A stretch of DNA of 64,000 nucleotides from Chryseobacterium sp. MA9. GTDB lineage: Bacteria > Bacteroidota > Bacteroidia > Flavobacteriales > Weeksellaceae. The stretch's first letter is position 1; each line of letters opens with the position of its first letter. The DNA lies in NCBI RefSeq assembly GCF_024399315.1, contig NZ_CP075170.1, forward strand, positions 3,348,001 through 3,412,000, read 5' to 3'. The translations under genes were made by a program, and so were the position numbers. The notes beneath the pieces were generated by a model, which was not told where the DNA came from, made no database searches, and saw only the letters and a program-made list of their open reading frames with translations. Shown here piece after piece: positions 8,737 through 15,771 of the stretch.

Positions 8737-9678
8737 TTAATTCATTAATTTATTGTGTAATTTTTCACACAATTTTTCAATATCATCCCTCCTCACCAGC
8801 TCAGCAATCCAGTCCTCCGGAATGTTTTCAAATCCGTAATAAATTCCGGCAATTCCTCCGGTAATGGCTCCTGTTGTATCGGTATCTTCTCCCAGATTAA
8901 CTGCTTTTAAAACTGCTTCCGCATAGCTTTCTGAGTTTAGAAAACACCATAGGGAAGCTTCCAGACTGTGGAGAACATATCCGCCACTTTTAATTTCATC
9001 TTCAGGATATCCGGAAATATCATTTTTTAAAATTCTACCAAAAAGTTCAATTTCATTTGGATTAAAATCCTGTTTTTCAGCATACTTCAATGCATCTTTT
9101 TGTGTTTGAATGTAGGATTCTTTTTTGCTCTTGCCCTTCAACAATTGAATAGCAAAAATAATATAGATGAAACACGCAAAAACTGAACGGAAATGACCAT
9201 GAGTAATTGCCGACACTTCTTTTACTGTAAGATAGAGTTTCTGAATGTCATTTTCATCCTCAAGATAAAAAGCAAGGGGAAGAATTCTCATCAGAGAGCC
9301 ATTCCCGTTATCTTCTTCAAAAATATTTCCTGAAAATCTGGCACTTTCACCTTTGATTAATCTTGCCAAAGCATGTCTTGTTGTTCCTCCAATATCAAAG
9401 AGCTTTCCATGGGCAGTCCAATGACCATACTTATTCCATTTTACAAAGCTTTGTCCGATCTTTTCCAGATCATACCCTTTGGTAAGTTCATCAGTAAGGC
9501 AAAGCGTAAGAGAACTGTCGTCACTCCAGGTTCCTTTGGGTTGATTCCAGGACATATATTCCAGCATTTTTGTTACCGGATTTCTTTTCAGGTCTTCCCT
9601 TCTTTTAAATTCTACAGGAACACCCAGAGCATCTCCGATGCAGACACCCATGATTCCTGCTTTTACTTTATTTTCCAT
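8737..9678 (-). CDS. ADP-ribosylglycohydrolase (DraG/ARH family)
   Basis: 313 residues with the ARH fold signatures. GDALGVPVEF lies near the N-terminus, WSDDSSLTLCL supplies metal-binding acidic residues, and NGNGSLMRILP and EDTDTTGAITGGIAG supply the second half of the binuclear metal site. These enzymes remove ADP-ribose from arginine or other acceptors, or cleave O-acetyl-ADP-ribose. The start ATG overlaps the stop of the Sir2 gene by 1 bp, indicating translational coupling. Sir2 makes O-acyl-ADP-ribose and this enzyme or the macrodomain could clear it. Confidence 0.92.
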   Translation of the reverse strand: MENKVKAGIMGVCIGDALGVPVEFKRREDLKRNPVTKMLEYMSWNQPKGTWSDDSSLTLCLTDELTKGYDLEKIGQSFVKWNKYGHWTAHGKLFDIGGTTRHALARLIKGESARFSGNIFEEDNGNGSLMRILPLAFYLEDENDIQKLYLTVKEVSAITHGHFRSVFACFIYIIFAIQLLKGKSKKESYIQTQKDALKYAEKQDFNPNEIELFGRILKNDISGYPEDEIKSGGYVLHSLEASLWCFLNSESYAEAVLKAVNLGEDTDTTGAITGGIAGIYYGFENIPEDWIAELVRRDDIEKLCEKLHNKLMN

Positions 9679-10364
9679 CAGGCAAGATTGATCAGTTTAT
9701 CAAACAACAGCTTCATTCCCTGGGTTGCAGTTTCTTTCATCACTACTGCTCTCTGGCCGTATCCAAATCCTGTTTCATTAGGATTGATAACAATTAAGAG
9801 ACAATCATCTTTGATATCATGAATCAGTCCGGCGGCAGGATATACCTGCAAAGAGGTACCTATTACCAGTAAAATATCTGATTCTTTGACAATTTCCCGC
9901 GCATTCTGATACAAAGGAACATCTTCTCCAAACCACACGATAAAAGGTCTTAATTGCGCTCCATCTTCTGCTTTATCTCCAATATTGATATCTTCTTTTT
10001 GGTCATAAATCAGACTTTTATTGTTGCAAGAGCATGATTTAAACAATTCTCCATGAATGTGGAGGATATTGGTAGATCCTGCTCTTTCATGAAGATCATC
10101 AATATTCTGGGTAATAATCTGAACCTCAAAATGCTTTTCCAGATCCGCCAGTAATTGATGAGCTTCGTTGGGCTGTACTTCATGAAGCTGGCGTCTTCTC
10201 TGGTTATAAAATTCCAGAACCAAAGCTCTGTCTTTTCTCCATCCTTCCGGACTTGCCACATCTGTTACATTATGATTTTCCCAAAGACCGTCTCCGTCTC
10301 TGAAGGTTTTTATTCCGCTTTCGGCACTGATTCCTGCGCCGCTTAATATGGTTAGTTTTTTCAT
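9678..10364 (-). CDS. Sir2-family NAD-dependent protein deacylase (CobB-like)
   Basis: 228 residues. GAGISAESGIKTFRDGDGLWE binds NAD+, TQNIDDLHERAG and ILHIHGEL include the catalytic histidine, and VVWFGE-type motif appears as IVWFGEDVP. The YxxR pair in EFYNQRRRQL matches the class III sirtuins that also remove succinyl or malonyl groups. The zinc module is reduced: a single CSC cluster is visible and the second cysteine pair is missing. The product is cytoplasmic, consuming NAD+ to make O-acyl-ADP-ribose and nicotinamide. It overlaps its neighbours by 4 bp and 1 bp. Confidence 0.92.
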   Translation of the reverse strand: MKKLTILSGAGISAESGIKTFRDGDGLWENHNVTDVASPEGWRKDRALVLEFYNQRRRQLHEVQPNEAHQLLADLEKHFEVQIITQNIDDLHERAGSTNILHIHGELFKSCSCNNKSLIYDQKEDINIGDKAEDGAQLRPFIVWFGEDVPLYQNAREIVKESDILLVIGTSLQVYPAAGLIHDIKDDCLLIVINPNETGFGYGQRAVVMKETATQGMKLLFDKLINLA

Positions 10365-10945
10365 TGGTCTTTAATTTTTTCTATTAAAACTTGGAGTGCA
10401 ACAATAATCAACACAGTTACAATAAAAGGCGCCAACAGAATTCCTAAAAGGATATTTCCTATTTTTTTAAGTAATTTTGGTCCAAATTTCTTTTTCGTTC
10501 TCTCATTGATAAAATCTACAAAATTTTCTTTATTTGTAAGCTCTTTTGCATATCCCCGCCAGTCATAATTTATAATGAAGTCTCCAAAAACATATAGATC
10601 AGGAGATTTTGGCTCAGATAAATTGAAAAAATAAAAGGTTTCAGAATCCTCTCCAATCAGAGGTTCATATTCTATATTATATTGGAAACAAAAAAGACTT
10701 TCAGCATTCAATAAATTTCTTTCGTTAAGAGCTTCTTTTAATTGTTCTTGATATTTTTTCAGCTTTACAATATCATGCTCCACTGGAAAAACATTTGACC
10801 TTCTTCCTGCATTCTGAAGGTAAAAAATATAGGTTTCAGGAAACTGCAGATTCAATTCTTTCTGAAGAAGAGCAATTTCCTCATTTGCCAATCCCACATT
10901 AGGATCTTCAGAATGATCTACAAATCTGAAATTATTTTTTTTCAC
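10361..10945 (-). CDS. SMI1/KNR4 (SUKH) family protein with C-terminal membrane segment
   Basis: 194 residues starting with GTG; the GTGA overlap with the macrodomain stop supports this start. The N-terminal 150 residues look like a SUKH domain: [43 protein letters not shown] and a conserved aromatic core. The last 45 residues are basic and then strongly hydrophobic ([21 protein letters not shown]), predicting a tail anchor. SUKH proteins often act as immunity proteins or protein-binding modules. Its presence inside a translationally coupled ADP-ribose operon is odd and its partner is unknown. Confidence 0.65.
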   Translation of the reverse strand: MKKNNFRFVDHSEDPNVGLANEEIALLQKELNLQFPETYIFYLQNAGRRSNVFPVEHDIVKLKKYQEQLKEALNERNLLNAESLFCFQYNIEYEPLIGEDSETFYFFNLSEPKSPDLYVFGDFIINYDWRGYAKELTNKENFVDFINERTKKKFGPKLLKKIGNILLGILLAPFIVTVLIIVALQVLIEKIKDQ

Positions 10946-11451
10946 TGCTGTAAAAGATTTTTATAAATCATTTCATTTTCATCACCAAAACAGACAAAAA
11001 TAACTTTCTCAATGATTTCTGAATGAAATTTTTTGACCCCATCTATTGCAATTTTTCCTGCCAGCTCTTTTGGAAACCTATATACGCCTGTACTAATATT
11101 GGGAAAAGCAATGGTTTTCACACCAAGACTTTCTGCTAATTTCAACGAATTATAATAACAGTTTGCCAGAAGTTTTGATTCTTTTTCCTCATTTCCATTC
11201 CAAACCGGGCCTACAGTATGAATAACATATTTTGCAGGGAGATTTCCTGCACTCGTTACTACAGATTCTCCAGTGTTACATTTGCCTTGTCTGTTTCTGA
11301 TCGCTTTACATTCTTCCAATATCTGTGATCCTCCTGCTCTGTGAATAGCTCCATCCACACCGCCTCCGCCAAGTAAGGATGAGTTGGCAGCATTGACAAT
11401 AGCATCAGCTTGAATTTTTGTAATATCTCCTTTTATTAATTCAATTTTCAT
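10942..11451 (-). CDS. Macrodomain O-acetyl-ADP-ribose deacetylase-like protein
   Basis: 169 residues forming one macrodomain of the MacroD/YmdB type. Visible motifs are [34 protein letters not shown] (quoted here only as landmarks: [13 protein letters not shown]) and the phosphate-binding ISTGVYRFP loop. Such enzymes hydrolyse O-acetyl-ADP-ribose, mono-ADP-ribosyl esters, or ADP-ribose 1''-phosphate. All three substrates could be supplied by neighbouring Sir2 and KptA products. The stop codon overlaps the GTG start of the SUKH gene. Confidence 0.93.
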   Translation of the reverse strand: MKIELIKGDITKIQADAIVNAANSSLLGGGGVDGAIHRAGGSQILEECKAIRNRQGKCNTGESVVTSAGNLPAKYVIHTVGPVWNGNEEKESKLLANCYYNSLKLAESLGVKTIAFPNISTGVYRFPKELAGKIAIDGVKKFHSEIIEKVIFVCFGDENEMIYKNLLQQ

Positions 11452-11452
11452 C

Positions 11453-11872
11453 TTACGTTGTTTTTTTAATGTTGGAAATCAGTTTTTTCAACTCACTATT
11501 CGCGGTTTTCTCAAAGTCATCTCCTATAAATACTTTGGTTACTTTGATGTTTCCTATAATTGCTTTATTAAAACCATCCAATTCTTCTGATGGCACCCAC
11601 AGTTCGTTGTGGTTTTTTGCTCCTACATTCTGTGCAGGATATTGATCTGCCACTTCTTTCTGTACGTCAAACTGAGTTACAAAACCAAGATAGTTTCCGG
11701 CTTCGTCTCTGGTATTCCATTTTTCAGCAATCTCTGAAGCATAATTTTCATCAAGAACGGGATAAAAAATGGGCTGCCATTCCAACCTTGGAGGGAATTT
11801 TTTAAATCCACTTTCTATAATCAAGATCATTTCTTTTTCTCCTACCGGTCTGTATAGTGTTGTTGTTTTCAT
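11453..11872 (-). CDS. ADP-ribosylation/crystallin J1-like conserved protein
   Basis: 139 residues. I recognise the family as the short conserved proteins often named ADP-ribosylation/crystallin J1, with the opening [18 protein letters not shown], then [15 protein letters not shown] and [15 protein letters not shown]. No catalytic mechanism is known to me for it. It has no signal peptide or membrane segment. It sits 1 bp before the macrodomain gene and 65 bp after the PurA-like gene, so it is very likely cotranscribed with the ADP-ribose enzymes. Confidence 0.65.
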   Translation of the reverse strand: MKTTTLYRPVGEKEMILIIESGFKKFPPRLEWQPIFYPVLDENYASEIAEKWNTRDEAGNYLGFVTQFDVQKEVADQYPAQNVGAKNHNELWVPSEELDGFNKAIIGNIKVTKVFIGDDFEKTANSELKKLISNIKKTT

Positions 11873-11937
11873 GATCGTTTTTCTATTTTTAAATAAAATT
11901 AATGCTTTAATGCTATTCCTGATTTATTCTTTTTAAA

Positions 11938-13008
11938 TTAAAAAATCTGTTTAAAATCTTTTGAATACGGAGAATAGGATCCATAGACTGCATCAAATTC
12001 TATATCCAGATTTTCTATTTCAAATTGTTCATCAATCTGATCCATACAAGTGATGACAAGGTTCTTTTTAACCGGAAATACATAAGCTCCATCCAGCTTT
12101 AAGGCATAATTCAGCAATTTATAATCTATTTCCCCGGTTCTCAGTTCCTTCTGATATTCATTAAATGTACAGGTTTCTTCTTCATTATTTCTCAGGTTCA
12201 TATCTTTTTCATTGCTCATCCAGCCGTTTCCGTGGCGGGTGGCGTAGCTTCTGGTCACATAATACATTTCAATGTCTTCAATTTTTAATAGCTTACAGAT
12301 TTCGTATGCATTTTTTGACGTGGTATGAGCATAGGTCACATTGGGAAAAACACCATGGTCCATATCGAGTAAAATACCCTGACTTCCTTCAAAAATAAGG
12401 TGATTGAATGAAGCAAGCCAGGCATAATCATTTATTTTCCAATCAATGCTGTCAACAGCTTCTAAAAAAGGGCGTAAAAGTTCACTGATCTCTTTTTCAT
12501 CTGTAAAGCCGTAATAATAGGCAACACCTTTCAGTTTTTCCATCAGCATTTCTCTGGGCGAAATTAAGTCTATAGCAAACAGTTTATAGGGACTTTCATG
12601 TCTTTTCATGGTGGCTCCTATTCCTTTTCCACAGGTTCCGTGTTCCAGATTTCTTACATTGGTTCTGTTCTGCCATACGTCAAAAGGAGTCGTAACCTTT
12701 GCCAATGGATGAATATGCAGCTCAATATTTCCGTTCTTTGTTTTTAATTCTTCTCTCTCATTGAGCAGAAAAACAGGATGAATGGTACAATGCTCAGTGA
12801 AATAAGAAGGTAATCCGCGAAGAGATCCACTTGCAAAACTTGAATGTACATGCTTTTTATCATCAATCATCACCGTATGGGCAGCCTGCTGACCTCCTGA
12901 AAACCGGATTACCACCGCCTCCGGATTTTGAGAAGCCAGAAAATCTGTAGTGATCCCTTTTCCCTCATCACCAAAACCAAGTCCTATTACTATTTGCGCC
13001 TTTTTCAT
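11938..13008 (-). CDS. Divergent adenylosuccinate synthetase-like protein (PurA paralogue)
   Basis: At 356 residues it is about 70 shorter than typical PurA. The GTP-binding P-loop (GLGFGDEGKG), the catalytic His segment (GGQQAAHTV, PurA GGHNAGHT), the GKGIGATM loop (PurA GRGIGP) and FEGSQGILLDMDHG are all kept. Two substrate-defining sites differ: the arginine-rich aspartate loop (PurA TTGRRRRTGW) is replaced by a segment with QKELRTGEID, and the guanine-recognition TKLD reads TCMD. It probably ligates or phosphorylates a purine-like compound but not in standard AMP synthesis. Its operon position suggests a substrate linked to ADP-ribose or IMP. The regular purA must lie elsewhere. Confidence 0.85.
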   Translation of the reverse strand: MKKAQIVIGLGFGDEGKGITTDFLASQNPEAVVIRFSGGQQAAHTVMIDDKKHVHSSFASGSLRGLPSYFTEHCTIHPVFLLNEREELKTKNGNIELHIHPLAKVTTPFDVWQNRTNVRNLEHGTCGKGIGATMKRHESPYKLFAIDLISPREMLMEKLKGVAYYYGFTDEKEISELLRPFLEAVDSIDWKINDYAWLASFNHLIFEGSQGILLDMDHGVFPNVTYAHTTSKNAYEICKLLKIEDIEMYYVTRSYATRHGNGWMSNEKDMNLRNNEEETCTFNEYQKELRTGEIDYKLLNYALKLDGAYVFPVKKNLVITCMDQIDEQFEIENLDIEFDAVYGSYSPYSKDFKQIF

Positions 13009-13084
13009 GTCCTTTTATTTTTTGAAAGCCTTTGCCTTCTTTATTTGTGCTCTTAGAGTTTTCTTTAATGACAATTACCTTGTT

Positions 13085-13939
13085 CTAAAGCATTTGAAAT
13101 TGATCTAAACCTTCTGTCTCTGTTGTTCCAAAGGTTTGATTTTTAAATTTATCGCAGATGATTCCTTTAATAACATTCGGAATTTCTCTGTGATCTTCTA
13201 TGGAAATACAGTTTTGTCCCAATAGTTCTCTCCATCCCCTGTCTGCTCTCAGCGCCTGATCTGAATGTAAAACACTGATATGGTATACTTCGTATTTCCT
13301 CTTTACTTCTTCCAGCAATTCAATATGAGTATAGGTTTGCTGTCCTTTTCCCATAATTTCTCTGATCGCTGAAGCAGGAAGTGTTTTTAAACAGGGTTCA
13401 TCTCCTACCGTAAACAATAATCCTTTTTGTTTTCTTTTTTCAAAGGCATCTGTTCTGGTATGGAAAGCAGCAAAATACCAAGCTAAAAGATAGCTTTCTC
13501 CGGCATTTCCACCTCCTCCGGACTCAATATAGGTACGGGTGAGCCACATATCCAGTTCTTGATCTCCTGACTCAAACTGTCCTACCTGAAGCGGATAGCC
13601 ATCACATTCATGATCTCCGATTCCAAGAAACAATAAGGCCGGATCGGGAACGCCTCCCTGAATAATTCCTCCCATCAGTTTAGGCAATCCATCTCTGATC
13701 AATTCGTGAGGAATATGTCCCATACTTCCGGTAACATCCAACCCAAGAATAATCGGAACTGAGTTTGGATGAACTTCTGAGTCTCTGGATTCTCTGAAGG
13801 AAATTCCGTGAGGATTCATCGATTCATGAGCCATTCTTTTGGCATTCTGGGTAAAAATTTCTCCTGCGGATTTTGTTCCGTAACCTGCTTTTCTTGCTCT
13901 GTCATAACGAGCGTCTAAATCGTATCTTGTACTTCCCAT
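13085..13939 (-). CDS. VWA-domain protein with intact MIDAS motif
   Basis: 284 residues without signal peptide. A von Willebrand A-type fold begins at VPIILGLDVTGSM, with MIDAS DxTGS at residues 68-72. GIGDHECDG, the TYIESGGGGNAGES loop and LLFTVGDEPCLKT supply further acidic and glycine turns. The N-terminal 60 residues are basic and polar with no match I recognise. VWA proteins bind divalent metal and scaffold complexes. The gene begins 2 bp after the coiled-coil gene, so the two products probably work together; why they accompany NAD enzymes is unknown. Confidence 0.75.
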   Translation of the reverse strand: MGSTRYDLDARYDRARKAGYGTKSAGEIFTQNAKRMAHESMNPHGISFRESRDSEVHPNSVPIILGLDVTGSMGHIPHELIRDGLPKLMGGIIQGGVPDPALLFLGIGDHECDGYPLQVGQFESGDQELDMWLTRTYIESGGGGNAGESYLLAWYFAAFHTRTDAFEKRKQKGLLFTVGDEPCLKTLPASAIREIMGKGQQTYTHIELLEEVKRKYEVYHISVLHSDQALRADRGWRELLGQNCISIEDHREIPNVIKGIICDKFKNQTFGTTETEGLDQFQML

Positions 13940-13941
13940 GA

Positions 13942-14277
13942 TTACAATGTTTTTCCAAATAAATATTCAAATCTCTTTTGGGTAACTTCAAGCTGAATAT
14001 TCAGATTTCTGATTGTTAATGATAATTCCATGTCTTTCTGAACGAATGATTCGGGATTGAAATCCGCAAAAGTCAGACTGTTCCTGTCTAAAGGACTGAT
14101 ATCAATAAGCCCTTCCTGTTCTCGCTCGAGTCTTTTGATTCTTAATTCGATATCTTCAACTCTGCGTCTGTAGATCAATTCGGAATCTGCTCCAATGATC
14201 CTTGCACGGTCTTCTCTGATCTGATCATTATTTCTTTGTAATGATTCGATAAATCTTGGTTTTAATTCATCTTCCAT
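13942..14277 (-). CDS. Small coiled-coil protein, partner of the VWA protein
   Basis: 111 residues, mostly charged helix. Heptad-like stretches occur at about 5-50 (RNNDQIREDRARIIG, RRVEDIELRIKRLEREQ) and 75-105 (LSLTIRNLNIQLEVTQKRFEYL). No family is recognised. The frame opens at a TTG two codons upstream, but the ATG at 14277 is preferred. The start is 19 bp from a copy of the cluster's 15-bp operator, so this gene heads an internal transcription unit with the VWA gene. Confidence 0.7.
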   Translation of the reverse strand: MEDELKPRFIESLQRNNDQIREDRARIIGADSELIYRRRVEDIELRIKRLEREQEGLIDISPLDRNSLTFADFNPESFVQKDMELSLTIRNLNIQLEVTQKRFEYLFGKTL

Positions 14278-14295
14278 GATCAAATATTTTTATTT

Positions 14296-14310
14296 GTGTT
14301 AATATTACGC
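14296..14310. promoter_or_regulatory. Operator O4, GYGTTA-N4-KACRC near-palindrome
   Basis: GTGTTAATATTACGC lies in the 78-bp gap between the dioxygenase and the coiled-coil/VWA genes. It is the most symmetric of the four cluster sites. Its position suggests that the regulator also controls an internal promoter here; no clear -7 box was found beside it. Confidence 0.6.
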
Positions 14311-14355
14311 TAATTAAACAAGATATAGTAATGCTATCTCTTTTTACGAATGATT

Positions 14356-14904
14356 TTATTCCTTTGAGTACATTACATCTGTTCTCAGCACATACTTTAA
14401 TCCGCTGATAAGGGTTTTACCTTCATGTCTTAAAGGATGATAAAAAATAAGTGCTGTTCCTTTCTTGGGAGCTACGGTGAATAAGTTTTCAAATTCTGTT
14501 TCTCCCCCTCCGAAATCATCATTCAGATAGATCATAAAGGTGTAAAAACTTTTCTCTTTTTCATTCCTGATATAACTTCCATCCCTGTGCATTTTGAACT
14601 GCTGTCCGGGAGCATATTTATAAACCCTGAGCATTTCATTAAAGTTAAGAAGCTGATGTCCATCATGTTCCTGAGGTAGAAATGCAGCGGCTTTTTTAAA
14701 AAGTTCCTCAGCAATTCTTTCATCAAAGATCATCAGCCGGTCGTTATTTCTGATCCCTTTATTCATCTGCTGACGTCCGAATACATTGATCTTTGCTTCT
14801 TCAAAAATTTTTTCCTGAGAAAGATTTATATAGTGATCACATTCTGTTTCAGTCAGAAAATCTTCAATCAGAAATACCTCTGGGTGTAATTCTATTTTTT
14901 CCAT
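14356..14904 (-). CDS. 2-oxoglutarate/Fe(II) dioxygenase, prolyl 4-hydroxylase type
   Basis: 182 residues forming a compact double-stranded beta-helix. The metal triad is visible as H106 and D108 (MHRDGSY) and H160 (PLRHEGK); K170 or R174 in GLKYVLRTDVMY is the likely 2-oxoglutarate-binding basic residue. The family hydroxylates prolines or other side chains using O2 and 2-oxoglutarate and is cytoplasmic here. It is 28 bp downstream of the NADAR gene and upstream of operator O4. A hydroxylase in an ADP-ribose operon might create or recognise a modified acceptor, but that is speculation. Confidence 0.85.
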   Translation of the reverse strand: MEKIELHPEVFLIEDFLTETECDHYINLSQEKIFEEAKINVFGRQQMNKGIRNNDRLMIFDERIAEELFKKAAAFLPQEHDGHQLLNFNEMLRVYKYAPGQQFKMHRDGSYIRNEKEKSFYTFMIYLNDDFGGGETEFENLFTVAPKKGTALIFYHPLRHEGKTLISGLKYVLRTDVMYSKE

Positions 14905-14932
14905 GATTCTTATTTTGTGTTGGTGTTGTGTT

Positions 14933-15475
14933 TTAGTTTCTCAATTTATCTCTTACTTCCATCAAAGCAAATCCTAAAAGATTTTCTCCGTTCCAGAGTA
15001 AAGGATTTTCTGCCCTACTGTCCGTTTCCAGCATACCAATGCCCCAGATTCTGTCATAGGGACTTGCTTCCACCAGAGTTTTATCTCCAGTTGATAAAAG
15101 AAAGTCTTTAAATTTCTGATTTTGAGAGAATTTTAAAAGATTTCCCTGGGTTACAATTTCATATTTATATTCATCCCAAATTTTCGGATCAAAGTTTTTT
15201 ACTTTTCTCCCTAAAGCTTTTGCCTGATTAGGAGTTGCTGTCTTTAAAATTTCCTCTTCCGTTTCAGAATCGTTAAATAATCTTGCTTTTCCGGCCATCA
15301 TATAATGTTCTGCCGTTTTATATATGATCCCGTTTTCTTCAAATTTTCCGGAAAACCATTGGCTGAAGCATGATTTGGTTACAATATCCTTTGCTGTGTG
15401 CCCCCAGAAAAAGAGAAATTTTATCTTTTCTTTCTTTTGAAAACGTTCTTTAATATTTTGTATGGTGTATTTCAT
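14933..15475 (-). CDS. NADAR domain protein (YbiA-like)
   Basis: 180 residues covering a full NADAR domain. Landmarks are FLFFWGHT, CFSQWFSGKFEENGIIYKTAEHYM (the conserved W and the AEHYM helix), ALGRKVKNFDPKIWDE and the final SPYDRIWGIGM with the invariant W and G. YbiA-type NADAR proteins act on N-glycosidic bonds of riboflavin precursors, and others remove ADP-ribose from guanine in DNA. The start at MKYTIQN (15475) is chosen; a frame extension upstream would run through operator O3. It is the first gene of the long run. Confidence 0.9.
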   Translation of the reverse strand: MKYTIQNIKERFQKKEKIKFLFFWGHTAKDIVTKSCFSQWFSGKFEENGIIYKTAEHYMMAGKARLFNDSETEEEILKTATPNQAKALGRKVKNFDPKIWDEYKYEIVTQGNLLKFSQNQKFKDFLLSTGDKTLVEASPYDRIWGIGMLETDSRAENPLLWNGENLLGFALMEVRDKLRN

Positions 15476-15479
15476 GATT

Positions 15480-15494
15480 GCGTTATTTTGACAC
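15480..15494. promoter_or_regulatory. Operator O3 beside the NADAR start
   Basis: GCGTTATTTTGACAC fits GYGTTA-N4-KACRC. Its last C is also the first base of CAAATTTA, the minus-strand -7 box of the operon promoter. Bound regulator would cover the transcription start. Confidence 0.65.
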
Positions 15495-15526
15495 AAATTT
15501 AAAATAATATCAGTCTTTGCACCAAA
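15494..15526 (-). promoter_or_regulatory. Promoter of the NADAR-led operon
   Basis: On the minus strand, -7 box TAAATTTG (15494-15501) and -33 TTTG (15523-15526) are separated by 21 bp. Another TAAATTTG occurs at 15523-15530 and could be an alternative -7 box. Operators O3 and O2 flank the whole element. Confidence 0.6.
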
Positions 15527-15533
15527 TTTATTT

Positions 15534-15548
15534 GCGTTAATTTTACAC
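15534..15548. promoter_or_regulatory. Operator O2 upstream of the NADAR promoter
   Basis: GCGTTAATTTTACAC, 54 bp centre to centre from O3. Two sites about five helical turns apart around one promoter would allow looping or cooperative binding. Confidence 0.6.
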
Positions 15549-15597
15549 TAACTAATTTAATTAACTGATTTTCAACGATAAAAATTTAGTTTTTCAT

Positions 15598-15765
15598 AAA
15601 CACAAATGACACAAGTCTTTAAGATATTTAGGCTAAAGCCGATGGAATTGCTCATAAAAAACGGGCTAAAACCCGTTTCTATTGAATGTTTTCAATTGAT
15701 ATTTTATACTGTAACTTCAAAATATTAGTGAATATTTGTACAAAACATTTGTGAAGTTTGTGTTT
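15598..15765. repeat. Intergenic palindromic element with terminal inverted repeats
   Basis: Outer arms AAACACAAATGACACAA (15598-15614) and TTTGTGAAGTTTGTGTTT (15748-15765) are imperfect inverted repeats. An inner hairpin, AAACGGGCTAAAACCCGTTT (15658-15677), sits between them, preceded by GGCTAAAGCC. It fills the space between the regulator stop and the operon promoter. GGGCTAAA-CCCG hairpins are, as far as I recall, dispersed in Chryseobacterium intergenic DNA, so this may be a MITE-like repeat also acting as terminator. Confidence 0.5.
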
Positions 15766-15771
15766 AAAAAT

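Noticed and set aside
11938-13008. Possible phage-type PurZ and therefore a prophage remnant
   Set aside because: No phage, integrase or DNA-polymerase genes are nearby, and the gene is co-directional with ADP-ribose genes of normal base composition.
15658-15677. GGGCTAAAACCC hairpin as a riboswitch
   Set aside because: The stem is a simple palindrome with no conserved riboswitch core, and it fits better as part of a dispersed intergenic repeat.
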